Shown: positions 43,712 to 52,219 of the stretch, in pieces
How the letters are laid out: each line of letters opens with the position of its first letter
How positions within the stretch are numbered: the stretch's first letter is position 1
NCBI GenBank assembly: GCA_048499455.1
Contig: JASNZV010000012.1
Location: 124,001 to 188,000, forward strand
Source of the DNA: CFX5 sp023384495
Lineage (GTDB): Bacteria; Chloroflexota; Anaerolineae; Caldilineales; Caldilineaceae
Reading direction: 5' to 3'
Length of the DNA: 64,000 bases
Translations under genes and position numbers: made by a program
The notes under the pieces: model-generated
The model's database searches: none
What the model saw: only the letters and a program-made list of their open reading frames with translations
Told to the model about the DNA's origin: nothing

Positions 43712-44644
43712 CTAGGGCGAGGCCGGTTGCAGTGTCACGTCGACTTGACGGGCCTCGCCGGCAGCAAGCGCCTCGACCGGCTGGCTGAAGGTCACAAAGC
43801 CGGGCGCCGAAACCACCAGCGTGGGGTTACCCGCCAGCAGCCGGCTGAGTTGATAACGGCCATTGGCCCACGTGCGCACCGCGGTCGTATCAGCGCCAAG
43901 CCTCACCCGCGCCCCCGTCACCGGCTCACCCCCGTCATCCACCACCTGCCCGTGGATACGCGTGACGGGCAACTCGACATCCACCCGCGCTGGTGTGGCA
44001 GGTCTATCGTCGGGTCGTGTGGGCGCGGTGACAGCATCGGTTTCGACCACGCCATAGCGCGTGCCCGTGTCGGGGACGCTGACACGCAGCCGGTATTGTT
44101 CGCCCGCTTCGCCCGGCGGTAAATCGGTGAAAAAGAAGACGCCATCCCCCTGGCTCAATGTGTGGTCGACGCGCGGGTGGCGTCGTTGCCAGGCCGGGCT
44201 TACGGCGCGCGGGTGAAAAACGACGTGCAACCCTCCTGCTACATGCCAGACAACATACTGCCTGCCGGTGTCCACGATCAGCCAGCGACCGCGCGGGCGT
44301 TTCACCATGACCCGCGCCTCGGTCGATAGCGTATGGCCGCGGGCCCGAAACCCAGCCAACAGGCCATCGGGTAGCTGACCTGCATCGAGATCGGCGATCA
44401 GGCCATTGGCCTCGATACGAAACGAACCTGCGTAGTAGGCGCCCAACATGGTCAACACCATGCGCTGAAACGCCTGCGGCGCCTCTTCGACCATGATCTC
44501 CACCAACGCGCCGGCCACCCGGCGACGCAGGTCTCGGTTGACGCGCTCCTCTTCGGTCTCATCGGGCCGCGCTTCGTCCGTCGGCGCCGTGCGGACAACG
44601 CCCACGATGGAGGCGGCGTGGCGGATGGTGATCGCACCGTTCAT
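43712..44644 (-). CDS. eCIS protein with carboxypeptidase-regulatory-like (Ig-like) domain
   Basis: About 310 residues from the ATG at 44644, overlapping the DUF4255 gene stop as ATGA (GGAAGAGAG upstream). The N-terminal ~95 residues are helical. Residues ~95-215 are a beta domain (RPRGRWLIVDTGRQYVVW). The last ~80 residues are a CarboxypepD_reg-like fold (THIHGQVVDDGGEPVTGARV-type strand, RTWANGRYQLSRLLAG, VVSAPGFVTFSQPV). Placed with the Pvc16-like gene, so probably part of the tail-end cap or a surface decoration. Confidence 0.75.
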   Translation of the reverse strand: MNGAITIRHAASIVGVVRTAPTDEARPDETEEERVNRDLRRRVAGALVEIMVEEAPQAFQRMVLTMLGAYYAGSFRIEANGLIADLDAGQLPDGLLAGFRARGHTLSTEARVMVKRPRGRWLIVDTGRQYVVWHVAGGLHVVFHPRAVSPAWQRRHPRVDHTLSQGDGVFFFTDLPPGEAGEQYRLRVSVPDTGTRYGVVETDAVTAPTRPDDRPATPARVDVELPVTRIHGQVVDDGGEPVTGARVRLGADTTAVRTWANGRYQLSRLLAGNPTLVVSAPGFVTFSQPVEALAAGEARQVDVTLQPASP

Positions 44645-45258
44645 GGCGCTCTCTCTTCCACTGTGCTGGGCCGGATATTGGCGTTGGATTCGATCACCAG
44701 CGGCGCCTCGATAGGCGCAAACGGCTGGACGGCAATCGTAACTGTATAGTTGAGCGCGGCCTTGGGTTTGCCGCCCAGCGCCTGCCAAAACTCACCCACG
44801 CTCTGCAACTGCCCCGCCTGCAATGCGGTGGTGGGGGGCGGCAGGCGCTGGCTGCGCAGTTGGCCCTGTAACACCTCCTCGGGCAGCGTGCGGTGGCGAA
44901 GCAGCACAACCATCACGGCGCTCAACAGCGCGTGCTCGTCAAATGCGGGGCTGGGCGCGCCGCCGCCGGCCCAGGCCGTGACCAGATAGCTGCAATCGAC
45001 CCGCACAGGCGGCGGCTGGCGCCGGGCCGCGCCGTTGCTGTTACGCTGCAGCGTCCAATCGTTGCTGCGCAGTTCCAGATTCTCGCGCACGTCGTAGAGA
45101 AAGAGATCGACCGCGGGCAACGAGACGTTGTTGGGCGGAAACTGGTCATCCGGCGTCTCAAAGCTGACCGTGACCCGTGTCGATGCGCTCTCGCCAAAGA
45201 GATTGGGCAACTCTTGCTCCAACAGGGCGCGCAGCGTGCTGTCCAAATCCTGGATCAT
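44641..45258 (-). CDS. DUF4255/Pvc16_N-type tail terminator protein
   Basis: About 205 residues from the ATG at 45258, which overlaps the YkgJ-type gene stop as ATGA. N-terminal IQDLDSTLRALLEQELP, FETPDDQFPPN and VDLFLYDVRENLELR are the marks of the Pvc16_N domain, the cap that ends tube and sheath at the far end of PVC/Afp particles. C-terminal GEFWQALGGKPKAALNYTVTIA is also typical. Two ATGA overlaps place it in a tightly coupled three-gene run with the YkgJ-type and carboxypeptidase-regulatory-like genes. Confidence 0.92.
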   Translation of the reverse strand: MIQDLDSTLRALLEQELPNLFGESASTRVTVSFETPDDQFPPNNVSLPAVDLFLYDVRENLELRSNDWTLQRNSNGAARRQPPPVRVDCSYLVTAWAGGGAPSPAFDEHALLSAVMVVLLRHRTLPEEVLQGQLRSQRLPPPTTALQAGQLQSVGEFWQALGGKPKAALNYTVTIAVQPFAPIEAPLVIESNANIRPSTVEERAP

Positions 45259-45902
45259 GGCGCGGCCTCCGCACTTTCTGCCTCTTGCACCAGGCAATAG
45301 GGCCAGTCCGGCTCGTCGATGGCCGGGTTGGGGATGCGCTGCTCGAAGTCGAGCCAGATGCGCTGGTCGTTGCGGCAGTCATAGCCGCGGCAGGGCGTCG
45401 GACGATGGGCATAGATGGCGCAGTGGCAGGTGTGACGCTCCATGTGTGTGCAGTAGCCGTCGGCGCCCTGCTCGATGAGATAGGGCTGCCCCAGATCCCA
45501 GTGGACGATGCCCTCGCGGATGTCTTGCCGCGAGAGCGCGAAGGGCAGCCGGCAGCAAGAGGCTTTGCAGAGATGGACGCGGTTCTCGCAGTCGATGGCG
45601 ACCCCATTGGTAAAGGTGTATTTGTCCGGCGTATCCTCCTGCAAAGCCACCCCCTGACCGTCGGCCTTGTACTGCTCCAGCAACTGGCGCTCCAGGGCCT
45701 CGCGGCGGCTCTCCAGCTCCTCGACGCCGATGATGCCCTTGTCGTGGAGCAGCTCGACCAGGGCATAGATGTACGCCGCCGCCTCACGCGTCCGCCGCGT
45801 GTTGGCGTTGAGCCGGCTGTGGGTGTAGAGCAGGCCATCGGCCAGCCGGCGGCGGAGGTTGGGTGAAGCTTTCGGATCATTTGCATATTTGTTGGTAGCC
45901 AT
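45255..45902 (-). CDS. YkgJ-type cysteine-cluster protein
   Basis: 215 residues. Helical N-terminal half (ALVELLHDKGII), then Cys-rich part: CENRVHLCKASCC, GYCTHMERHTCHC and RPTPCRGYDCRND. This Cys pattern is that of the YkgJ/putative zinc- or iron-chelating family, proposed to carry a metal or Fe-S cluster. It stands between cargo genes and the terminator gene and is coupled to the latter by ATGA overlap. A role in metal insertion into spike, PAAR or zinc-peptidase cargo is possible, but nothing here proves it. Confidence 0.8.
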   Translation of the reverse strand: MATNKYANDPKASPNLRRRLADGLLYTHSRLNANTRRTREAAAYIYALVELLHDKGIIGVEELESRREALERQLLEQYKADGQGVALQEDTPDKYTFTNGVAIDCENRVHLCKASCCRLPFALSRQDIREGIVHWDLGQPYLIEQGADGYCTHMERHTCHCAIYAHRPTPCRGYDCRNDQRIWLDFEQRIPNPAIDEPDWPYCLVQEAESAEAAP

Positions 45903-45959
45903 AGTCGCAGCCAGCGTGATAGTAGACTCGATAAACAGGACGGTGGATAGACTTCGACC

Positions 45960-48032
45960 CTATCTCTGAAATGGATCAAGCTGATGCAAGAGCCGCAGCA
46001 CGACGCTGTTCTCCCTGCCAAACGTGATGCGCAAATTGGATGCAGTCAAGGCCAGATTGGGCGCGCTTTGGCGTTCGATTATGTGGTCGATCGTCATCGT
46101 AATGCGGCGCCCATTCAACACATAGTAGGGGGCCCCGCCGGAGAATCGGCACCCTGCATCCGTAAAGATGGCCCGCGCAACTGGGTCTCCCCGCACCCGA
46201 GCCCAGAACCGATTACGATGAAGGTTGAATAGGTTCCGGCTATTGGCGGCAGTGAGCAACGCATTGTCGCCCGCGCGAGCCGCGTCGTCCCACAGTTGTT
46301 GCAGGATGCGAATGTCTGGATGTGACATAGGCTTGGCCAGGAAGCGGTTGAACGCCTGAACCTCGGCTTGCGTAAAGCCAGCCGCAATCTCGGGGGCAAC
46401 CGGAACCGCGCCCTGTTGCGGGGCACGGCTGGAGGCCGATGGCGTGCTCAAATCAAACGTTTCACCAAATGCCCGGTTGATCTCCGCATCGAGTGCCCTA
46501 TCGCCGGTGGGGGTCGTCAGTGTCGAAACTGCTTGACCTCCAGCCACGTCTACCGCGGTCACGGTGACGGTTCTGGCGACTGTCTGTGTGGCGGCTTGGG
46601 CGCCGGCTCCGACCCCGGCCGTGCCCACCGCACGCGGTGCAGCCTGTGCGACCGCTCGCTCTCCAAACTGGACAGTTGCATGGCCGATACTCTGTGAGAC
46701 TGCACGACCCGCCACTTGATTGACGGCTTGCTGTTCTACAAGCACGGTGCTGGTTCGGCTGGCGATCCCTGCAAAGGCCGTTGGGCTGGCATCGCGCAGC
46801 CCTAACATGATGGCCGCCGCCAGATTGCGGCCTGCCCGCTGAGTTGCCCGGATAACCGGCCTGCCAATCATCGAGGCAAGGCGCCCGACCGGGACGAAGA
46901 GCGTTGCTGCATCGATTCCGGTCAAGCCGATGTTCAATAGCGTTGCACGGGTTGATTGGGCGGCAATCTGCAACATCTGTTCACCCGTTACACAAAACTC
47001 ATTCTCAAGATCGCCTGACGTCGAACCAGTGATGTTGAGGTGATACCAGCGCGGCTCGTATGTATGAACCCGTACAATCTCATTGGGCCGGAGACGAACG
47101 CCGCCAATAAACGTCTCAAGCGGCAATGTGCGAGTTTGGGCGCGGAAATCGCTATTTCCCAGCACTGAATTTAAGGGCTGACGTACGATAATGAAATCAC
47201 CATCCCGGTGCGCCATGATGGGCGCGCCACCAAAACGGGTCCCACGATATGGGAATATCTTCACGCCCCGTAGATCCCCTGACTCACACCGCCGCATTGC
47301 CTCCTCAATCGACAAATATTGCGCGCCCGCATCCTCTCCCTCCGAGGTCGTCACCTGCCCGCGCTGTGTGAGCGGTGGCGCTTCTTGGTCGGTGATGACA
47401 AACAAGACAGAAGACTGACGGGCAAAAAAAGTCGATGGGTTTGGCTGATCGGATCCGATATTGTAGCTGAATCGGCCGCCCCCCGCTCTGGCGTCGAGTG
47501 TAAAGTTTACGTCGTTTCCTCTGGTGACCACGGTGGCTTGGTATTCGCCCGTCTGCAGGCCTTCCTGATTAAGCCGATACCGAAAGAGACCCTGGCCTGT
47601 GTGGAAATCGATGTATTGTGTGCCCGACGGGTTCAAATAGAGCGTTACATAGCTCACCATCGGAGACTGGGTGCGTTGGCTGGATTCTCCATCCAGCGCA
47701 ACCCGAACGCGAGAGGGGGATAGCCGCACAGGGCGCTGCTTCACGGCAAGGGGGGCACGCTGAAAGCCCTTACGAACCCGATGGTGCGCCGGCCCGTGGT
47801 GTGGCTCGTGGCTGGCGCGGGCTGAAACCCCAGTGTGTGAGCCACTGATCACCCGCTGAACATAGCGATTGCCATATACGCGCTGAAGATGGAGCATCGC
47901 GGGCGCCGTAACGGGGCCCCCAGCCGCCATGCGAATAGGCGCTGGCCCAGCGGCAGGCTCAAGCTGGCCTCGCGCCCGCGCCCCAGGCTGTGGTTGTGAT
48001 TCGCTCACGGATGCTCGAAGTTGATTCGACAT
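45960..48032 (-). CDS. Candidate eCIS cargo with C-terminal HNH-like nuclease
   Basis: 690 residues. N-terminal cargo motif LQRVYGNRYVQRVI (49-62) after a Pro/Gln-rich lead. Residues ~120-340 are a beta-rich region; FPYRGTRFGG and HTYEPRWYHLNITGS resemble pre-toxin regions of polymorphic toxins. Residues ~365-520 are Ala/Val-rich helices. The end has TMTIDHIIERQSAP (D649/H650), SNLRITFGRENSVVL and LDPF, an HNH/endonuclease-VII-like arrangement. It should cut DNA in target cells. No immunity gene is recognisable next to it. No clear ribosome site. Confidence 0.7.
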   Translation of the reverse strand: MSNQLRASVSESQPQPGARARGQLEPAAGPAPIRMAAGGPVTAPAMLHLQRVYGNRYVQRVISGSHTGVSARASHEPHHGPAHHRVRKGFQRAPLAVKQRPVRLSPSRVRVALDGESSQRTQSPMVSYVTLYLNPSGTQYIDFHTGQGLFRYRLNQEGLQTGEYQATVVTRGNDVNFTLDARAGGGRFSYNIGSDQPNPSTFFARQSSVLFVITDQEAPPLTQRGQVTTSEGEDAGAQYLSIEEAMRRCESGDLRGVKIFPYRGTRFGGAPIMAHRDGDFIIVRQPLNSVLGNSDFRAQTRTLPLETFIGGVRLRPNEIVRVHTYEPRWYHLNITGSTSGDLENEFCVTGEQMLQIAAQSTRATLLNIGLTGIDAATLFVPVGRLASMIGRPVIRATQRAGRNLAAAIMLGLRDASPTAFAGIASRTSTVLVEQQAVNQVAGRAVSQSIGHATVQFGERAVAQAAPRAVGTAGVGAGAQAATQTVARTVTVTAVDVAGGQAVSTLTTPTGDRALDAEINRAFGETFDLSTPSASSRAPQQGAVPVAPEIAAGFTQAEVQAFNRFLAKPMSHPDIRILQQLWDDAARAGDNALLTAANSRNLFNLHRNRFWARVRGDPVARAIFTDAGCRFSGGAPYYVLNGRRITMTIDHIIERQSAPNLALTASNLRITFGRENSVVLRLLHQLDPFQR

Positions 48033-48053
48033 GGCAACGCGTCACCAACAGGA

Positions 48054-48887
48054 TTAAGCCGGCGGAAACATATGATAGATAAAGTCGATCCCGCCCGATG
48101 TGCGATGAAACGAGAGCTCGCCGCTCAGGCTGCCTTCAAAGCGCCAGGCCGAAGCGCGGATCATCTGTCGCAGCTCCTGAATCACGCCATCGGGGACACG
48201 CGTGGCGCCGCTAGGGTCGCCCGGCCGCGGCGAGCCCCACCAGGCGCCGCGATTGGTGCGCGCGCCATCCCAACGCCGGAACTGCGACTTCATGTCGTTG
48301 TACACCTGGCGGGCCAACGGGCTGGGGCCGGCGGCGTTCCCCACCAACAACGCCGCGCGATCCTCCAACCGGTCATAGGCCGTCTGGAGTTTGTCCCACT
48401 GCGTCTGAAAGGCTTCCAGGGTGAAATCAGTGGCCAGAAACGTATGCCACTCACTCCGCAGTTGCTCAAAGACCTTGAATCGGTTCCACCACCGGCCCAC
48501 GTGCTCGCTCGTCTTGTCCCCCATGCGCTCCCAGTACGCCTCGAAGTAGAGATCATCGATCGCCTTCTCGACCTCGGTGCCCGGTCCCAATTTGCTGCGG
48601 ATGTAGGCGCGTTGGGCCTCGATTGTGGGCAGGGCAGCCACATGGCCCGCGGCATAGTCTGTATGATCCGTCAATGCCCGTTGGATCGACAGAGCAAGCG
48701 CGCTGGGGCGCGGGCTGATTGTGGCGATCATCTGGCCGCTCGCCCGGTTGCCCAGGCTGCGCTGCATCTGCAAGATGCGGGCCGGCCCCAACCCACCGGG
48801 CTGCGAACGTTGCCGGCCCATCGGCGCCGGCGTCGCGCCAGGCCGGACGCTATCCCGCTTTATGTTCCTGGCCGGAAGCTTAGCCAT
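48054..48887 (-). CDS. Candidate eCIS cargo of unknown activity
   Basis: About 277 residues from the ATG at 48887, overlapping the eCIS-core gene by eight bases. N-terminus basic and Gln/Pro-rich with QMQRSLGNRASGQMI (40-54), the cargo motif. The rest is helical and aromatic (FEAYWERMGDKTSEHVGRWW, then QVYNDMKSQFRRWDGARTNRGAWWG). The end has SGELSFHRTSGGIDFIYHM. I recognise no domain and no catalytic motif. Its coupling to the core gene suggests that it is loaded early or acts as cargo adaptor. Confidence 0.55.
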   Translation of the reverse strand: MAKLPARNIKRDSVRPGATPAPMGRQRSQPGGLGPARILQMQRSLGNRASGQMIATISPRPSALALSIQRALTDHTDYAAGHVAALPTIEAQRAYIRSKLGPGTEVEKAIDDLYFEAYWERMGDKTSEHVGRWWNRFKVFEQLRSEWHTFLATDFTLEAFQTQWDKLQTAYDRLEDRAALLVGNAAGPSPLARQVYNDMKSQFRRWDGARTNRGAWWGSPRPGDPSGATRVPDGVIQELRQMIRASAWRFEGSLSGELSFHRTSGGIDFIYHMFPPA

Positions 48888-49833
48888 GCGTACTCTTCGG
48901 ATCATGACCGGCCTTTTCCCGTTTCATGGCAAGTGGCTCATCTTCCTCATCTTCGAGCTCGGTTGCCGGCGGGGGTGCGCCGGAGGACGCCGATGATGAG
49001 GAAGAGGAACTGGGTGGGATGCGCATCAGCGAGTCGCTCTTTGCGCGCAGCGGCAGCCCCTGCTGCTGTTGTTGCTCCTCTTCTTCTTCTTTGGGCGGCA
49101 TCGAACCCATCGAACTACTGCTACTGCCCGCCGATGGCGTCTGCCTTTGCGCCTGTGTCTCCTGCTCCATGACGGCGCGGGCGGTGCTGTCCGCCTCCTG
49201 CTCGAAGCGGTCGCCCGGCGCGCCGACGGTGAGCTTGGTCTGCACCTGGTCGCCGTTCTGTTGCACCACGTGGGTCAGCTCGTGCGCCAACAGCTCGCGC
49301 CCACCCGAGCTGCCGGGGTTGTATTCCCCTTGTTTGAAGAAGATGTCCTGGCCGGTGGTGAAGGCGCGGGCGCTCAACGACTGGTTGAGGCGGTCGGCCT
49401 GGGCATTGTGATGGACGCGCACACCGCCAAAGTTGGCGCCGAGGGCCGGCTCCATCTGGGCGCGCACACCGCGGTCGAGCGACTGGCCCCCACCGCGCGC
49501 GGCCTGGATGCTCCGCTCGATCTCGGGCGCGACATCGGCCTCGCCGTCGCCCTGGCGCGCCAGATGAACCACGCGCTGGACAAAACGGTTGCCATAGTGG
49601 CGCTGTAGGCGCAGCACCGCGCCGGGCGCGGGCGCTCGCTGCACCGGCGCCGGGCTGACCCGCTCTGCATGGGCGCCGGTGCAGGAGGCGTCGCCCAACC
49701 GGCAGGCGAGTTGCGCCGTTGGGTCACGCTGGATAGCAGCGTGCGCGCCGGACGTTTCCTTTGCGATCTGCTCGTTTGACCGTTGCTGAAGATGCAACGA
49801 GACAGAGGGGGCGGGGAGTGTCTGGTTTCGCAT
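48880..49833 (-). CDS. eCIS-core protein (DUF4157)
   Basis: About 317 residues from the ATG at 49833 (TTAGGAGC ribosome site). It carries the cargo motif RLQRHYGNRFVQRVV (75-89). The DUF4157 domain follows: LDRGVRAQMEPALGANFGGV, HHNAQADRLNQSL, AFTTGQDIFF and LLAHELTHVVQQ, with HELTH at 184-188. This domain marks eCIS loci and is found in proteins linked to cargo loading. The tail is strongly biased: runs of Glu, Gln and Ser (EEEEEQQQQQ, SSSSSSS), then acidic. The HExxH suggests a zinc peptidase fold, whose activity is unproven. Confidence 0.93.
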   Translation of the reverse strand: MRNQTLPAPSVSLHLQQRSNEQIAKETSGAHAAIQRDPTAQLACRLGDASCTGAHAERVSPAPVQRAPAPGAVLRLQRHYGNRFVQRVVHLARQGDGEADVAPEIERSIQAARGGGQSLDRGVRAQMEPALGANFGGVRVHHNAQADRLNQSLSARAFTTGQDIFFKQGEYNPGSSGGRELLAHELTHVVQQNGDQVQTKLTVGAPGDRFEQEADSTARAVMEQETQAQRQTPSAGSSSSSMGSMPPKEEEEEQQQQQGLPLRAKSDSLMRIPPSSSSSSSASSGAPPPATELEDEEDEPLAMKREKAGHDPKSTHG

Positions 49834-49843
49834 TCGATCGCTC

Positions 49844-52033
49844 CTAACGGATATAATTCGCATAGTCGTCGAACTCGCCGTTGACAACTACCTTGCCCAT
49901 CTTCTGGTATTCGCGTTGGACGGCGCGAATCAGGTGAGGCATGTTGACGATCTCACCATCATCCGCCGCAAAAAAGGCCGCGGCGAGCGCAATGTTACGG
50001 ATGTTGCCGCCGGCCATCTCGAAGCGGCGAGCCATGTAGCCGAGATCCAGCGACGGGCTGAGGGGTGTCTGCGCCGGCCAGATTTTTTCCCAAATGCGGC
50101 GGCGCTGCTTCTCGTTGGGGAAGGGGAACTCAACCGTAAAGTGCATGCGGCGTACAAAGGCGTCGTCCATATTCTTGTGCAGGTTGGAGGCGAGAATGAC
50201 CATGCCGTCGTATTCCTCCATGCGCTGCAATAAGTAGCTAATCTCGATATTCGCATAGCGATCATGGGAGTCACGCACTTCGCTGCGCTTGCCAAAGAGC
50301 GCGTCGGCCTCGTCGAAAAAGAGGATGGCGTTGCTCGTCTCTGCTTCTTGAAAGATGCGCGCCAGATTCTTCTCGGTTTCGCCAATGTATTTCGAGACCA
50401 CCGACGACAGGTCGATCTTGTAGAGGTCGAGCCGCAGCTCGCCGGCCATGATGTCGGCGGCCATGGTCTTGCCTGTGCCAGACGGCCCGGCAAAGAGCAC
50501 GTTCAATCCCTTGCCCATGGCCAGCTTGCGGTCGAATCCCCATTCTTCGTAGACGCGGCCTCGGTGTTTGACCTGGTTGACAATCTCGCGCAGCTGTTGG
50601 ATGCGGTCGGCAGGCAGCACGATCTCATCCCACCCATAGTGGGGCGTGATCTTACGCGCCAGCTCGGCAAGCTTGCGGTTGGACTGTAACCGGCAGGCGG
50701 TGTGCAAGTCGTCTTCGGTCACGTGGGGTTGCTGAGGGTTGCGGCTGCGGGCCAGGTTGCGCGCCGTGGCCGCCGCCGCCCGGATCTGCCCGGCCGTAAA
50801 GCGGAACTGGCTCGCCAACGAATCCAGTTCGATCCCATCCTCAAGGGGCAGCTTGCCCTCCAGCAGCTGTGGCCACAACTCGCGGCGCTGGCGATAGGTG
50901 GGGCGCCGGAATTCAACCTGGATGAAGGGCAATTCGCCATCCTCGTGCGTGGGTTCCCAGGCGGTGTCGCCGGCCAGAATCGACAGGCCGGGATGTTCGG
51001 CGAGCAATCCGAGCAACTGTTCACACGCTGCCCGCTGCTCATCCGCCAACAATGTCTCAAAACCCCGCCAATAGAGCACCGCATCGTGCAGCAGCGCCTC
51101 GCGCAGGATCAGACGGGCGGCCACGGCAAAGGTTGGCTCCCCGGCGTTGAGCAGCGATGGCCCGTCCACCACAAGCAGCGGACGCGCCAGTTCACCACAC
51201 AGGGCGCGGGCTGTGTGTCTTTTGCCCACACCATTGGGGCCGTGAAAATAAAAGATAAGGGGCGCCTCCGCGGCCTGTCGCTGTCGCCCCACGGCCAAAA
51301 GACGCTCGATTACGCCCGCCAGCAGCGGATCAGAGGCGAGCCCGACCGCCACCCGCTCAACCTGGACAAATGGCCGCAAGCGCTCATCCACATCGTCGGC
51401 CCCCAATAGAAAGTCAACGATTCGCCGGTCGGCGCGGAGAAAGCGCCCCAATAAGGGGGGCTGTGGATAGGAGGGGTCATCAAAGAGGGTCACCAAATGA
51501 TATTGACAGAGTGGCGAGTCGGGCAAAAAATGGCGCCGCTCGGCCAGCTTGCGCTCCAGTGAAGGGGCCAGTAAATTGAGCGTCAGGTCCACGCTGGGGC
51601 GTCGCTTGGTAATATCATCTTGCAGGTAGCCAAAGAGGCGCTCGTAGCGCAGATCGATCTCCGGCGCCAGGCAGACGAGCAGCACATCGACGGCAAAGGG
51701 CGAAAGCTGGAAACGGCGGGCCAGCTCGTCGAGGCGCAGCGTAACGCCATGCTGCTGGCTTGCGGCGCAGCGCCGCCGGTTGATCGACGCCATTTCCTCC
51801 AGCACCGATGCAAGATAGTCCAGGCTGGGGTCAGCCGGGGCAATCGCCCAACGGGGCAAGCCGGCCGGTTCGGAGAGCAGCGTGTCTATCTCTTGCTCTG
51901 ACACATACAGGCCCTGGAAGTGCTCATCCGCCGTATGAAGCTGGCGGGCGCGCAGAACCTGGGTCCGGATCAACACGTCGAGACGTTCTAACTCTGCCAA
52001 AATGTGCTGCAAATTATCAATGAAAGGTTCCAT
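49844..52033 (-). CDS. Tandem AAA+ ATPase of the eCIS (Afp15-like)
   Basis: About 729 residues from the ATG at 52033; a frame from 52126 is longer, and neither start has a strong ribosome site. The helical N-terminus is followed by a first AAA domain with Walker A GPNGVGKR (265-272) but a weak Walker B (AVLYWRGFE), so probably inactive or regulatory. The second AAA domain has Walker A GPSGTGKT (516-523), Walker B ILFFDEAD (570-577) and RRMHFTVEFPFPN. Afp15/Pvc15-type ATPases are needed to assemble the particle. First gene of the minus-strand eCIS run; the promoter must lie in the 744-bp gap upstream. Confidence 0.93.
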   Translation of the reverse strand: MEPFIDNLQHILAELERLDVLIRTQVLRARQLHTADEHFQGLYVSEQEIDTLLSEPAGLPRWAIAPADPSLDYLASVLEEMASINRRRCAASQQHGVTLRLDELARRFQLSPFAVDVLLVCLAPEIDLRYERLFGYLQDDITKRRPSVDLTLNLLAPSLERKLAERRHFLPDSPLCQYHLVTLFDDPSYPQPPLLGRFLRADRRIVDFLLGADDVDERLRPFVQVERVAVGLASDPLLAGVIERLLAVGRQRQAAEAPLIFYFHGPNGVGKRHTARALCGELARPLLVVDGPSLLNAGEPTFAVAARLILREALLHDAVLYWRGFETLLADEQRAACEQLLGLLAEHPGLSILAGDTAWEPTHEDGELPFIQVEFRRPTYRQRRELWPQLLEGKLPLEDGIELDSLASQFRFTAGQIRAAAATARNLARSRNPQQPHVTEDDLHTACRLQSNRKLAELARKITPHYGWDEIVLPADRIQQLREIVNQVKHRGRVYEEWGFDRKLAMGKGLNVLFAGPSGTGKTMAADIMAGELRLDLYKIDLSSVVSKYIGETEKNLARIFQEAETSNAILFFDEADALFGKRSEVRDSHDRYANIEISYLLQRMEEYDGMVILASNLHKNMDDAFVRRMHFTVEFPFPNEKQRRRIWEKIWPAQTPLSPSLDLGYMARRFEMAGGNIRNIALAAAFFAADDGEIVNMPHLIRAVQREYQKMGKVVVNGEFDDYANYIR

Positions 52034-52219
52034 GAATGAGTGCAATATCTCGCGCCCCAGGCGCACGCAGATCGCGCGCTCATGCGCAAATAGGCAGCTT
52101 CGTTCCCAAGAGTACGACGACTGCAAATCGCTGCAAACAGCACTGCAACATCAAAATATCGACAGAGTCTTGTGTCGGCAGGGGTCAAAACTGTCGGGGA
52201 ACAGAGGGCTCTGTATGGC

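Noticed and set aside
20681..52033. Cluster read as a prophage
   Set aside because: No capsid, portal, terminase or lysis genes. AAA+ ATPase, DUF4157, PAAR and Pvc16-like genes are those of an eCIS.
20681..52033. Cluster read as a type VI secretion system
   Set aside because: No TssJLM membrane complex, ClpV-type disassembly ATPase or TssA/TssK. Hub and spike are split and DUF4157 is present, as in eCIS.
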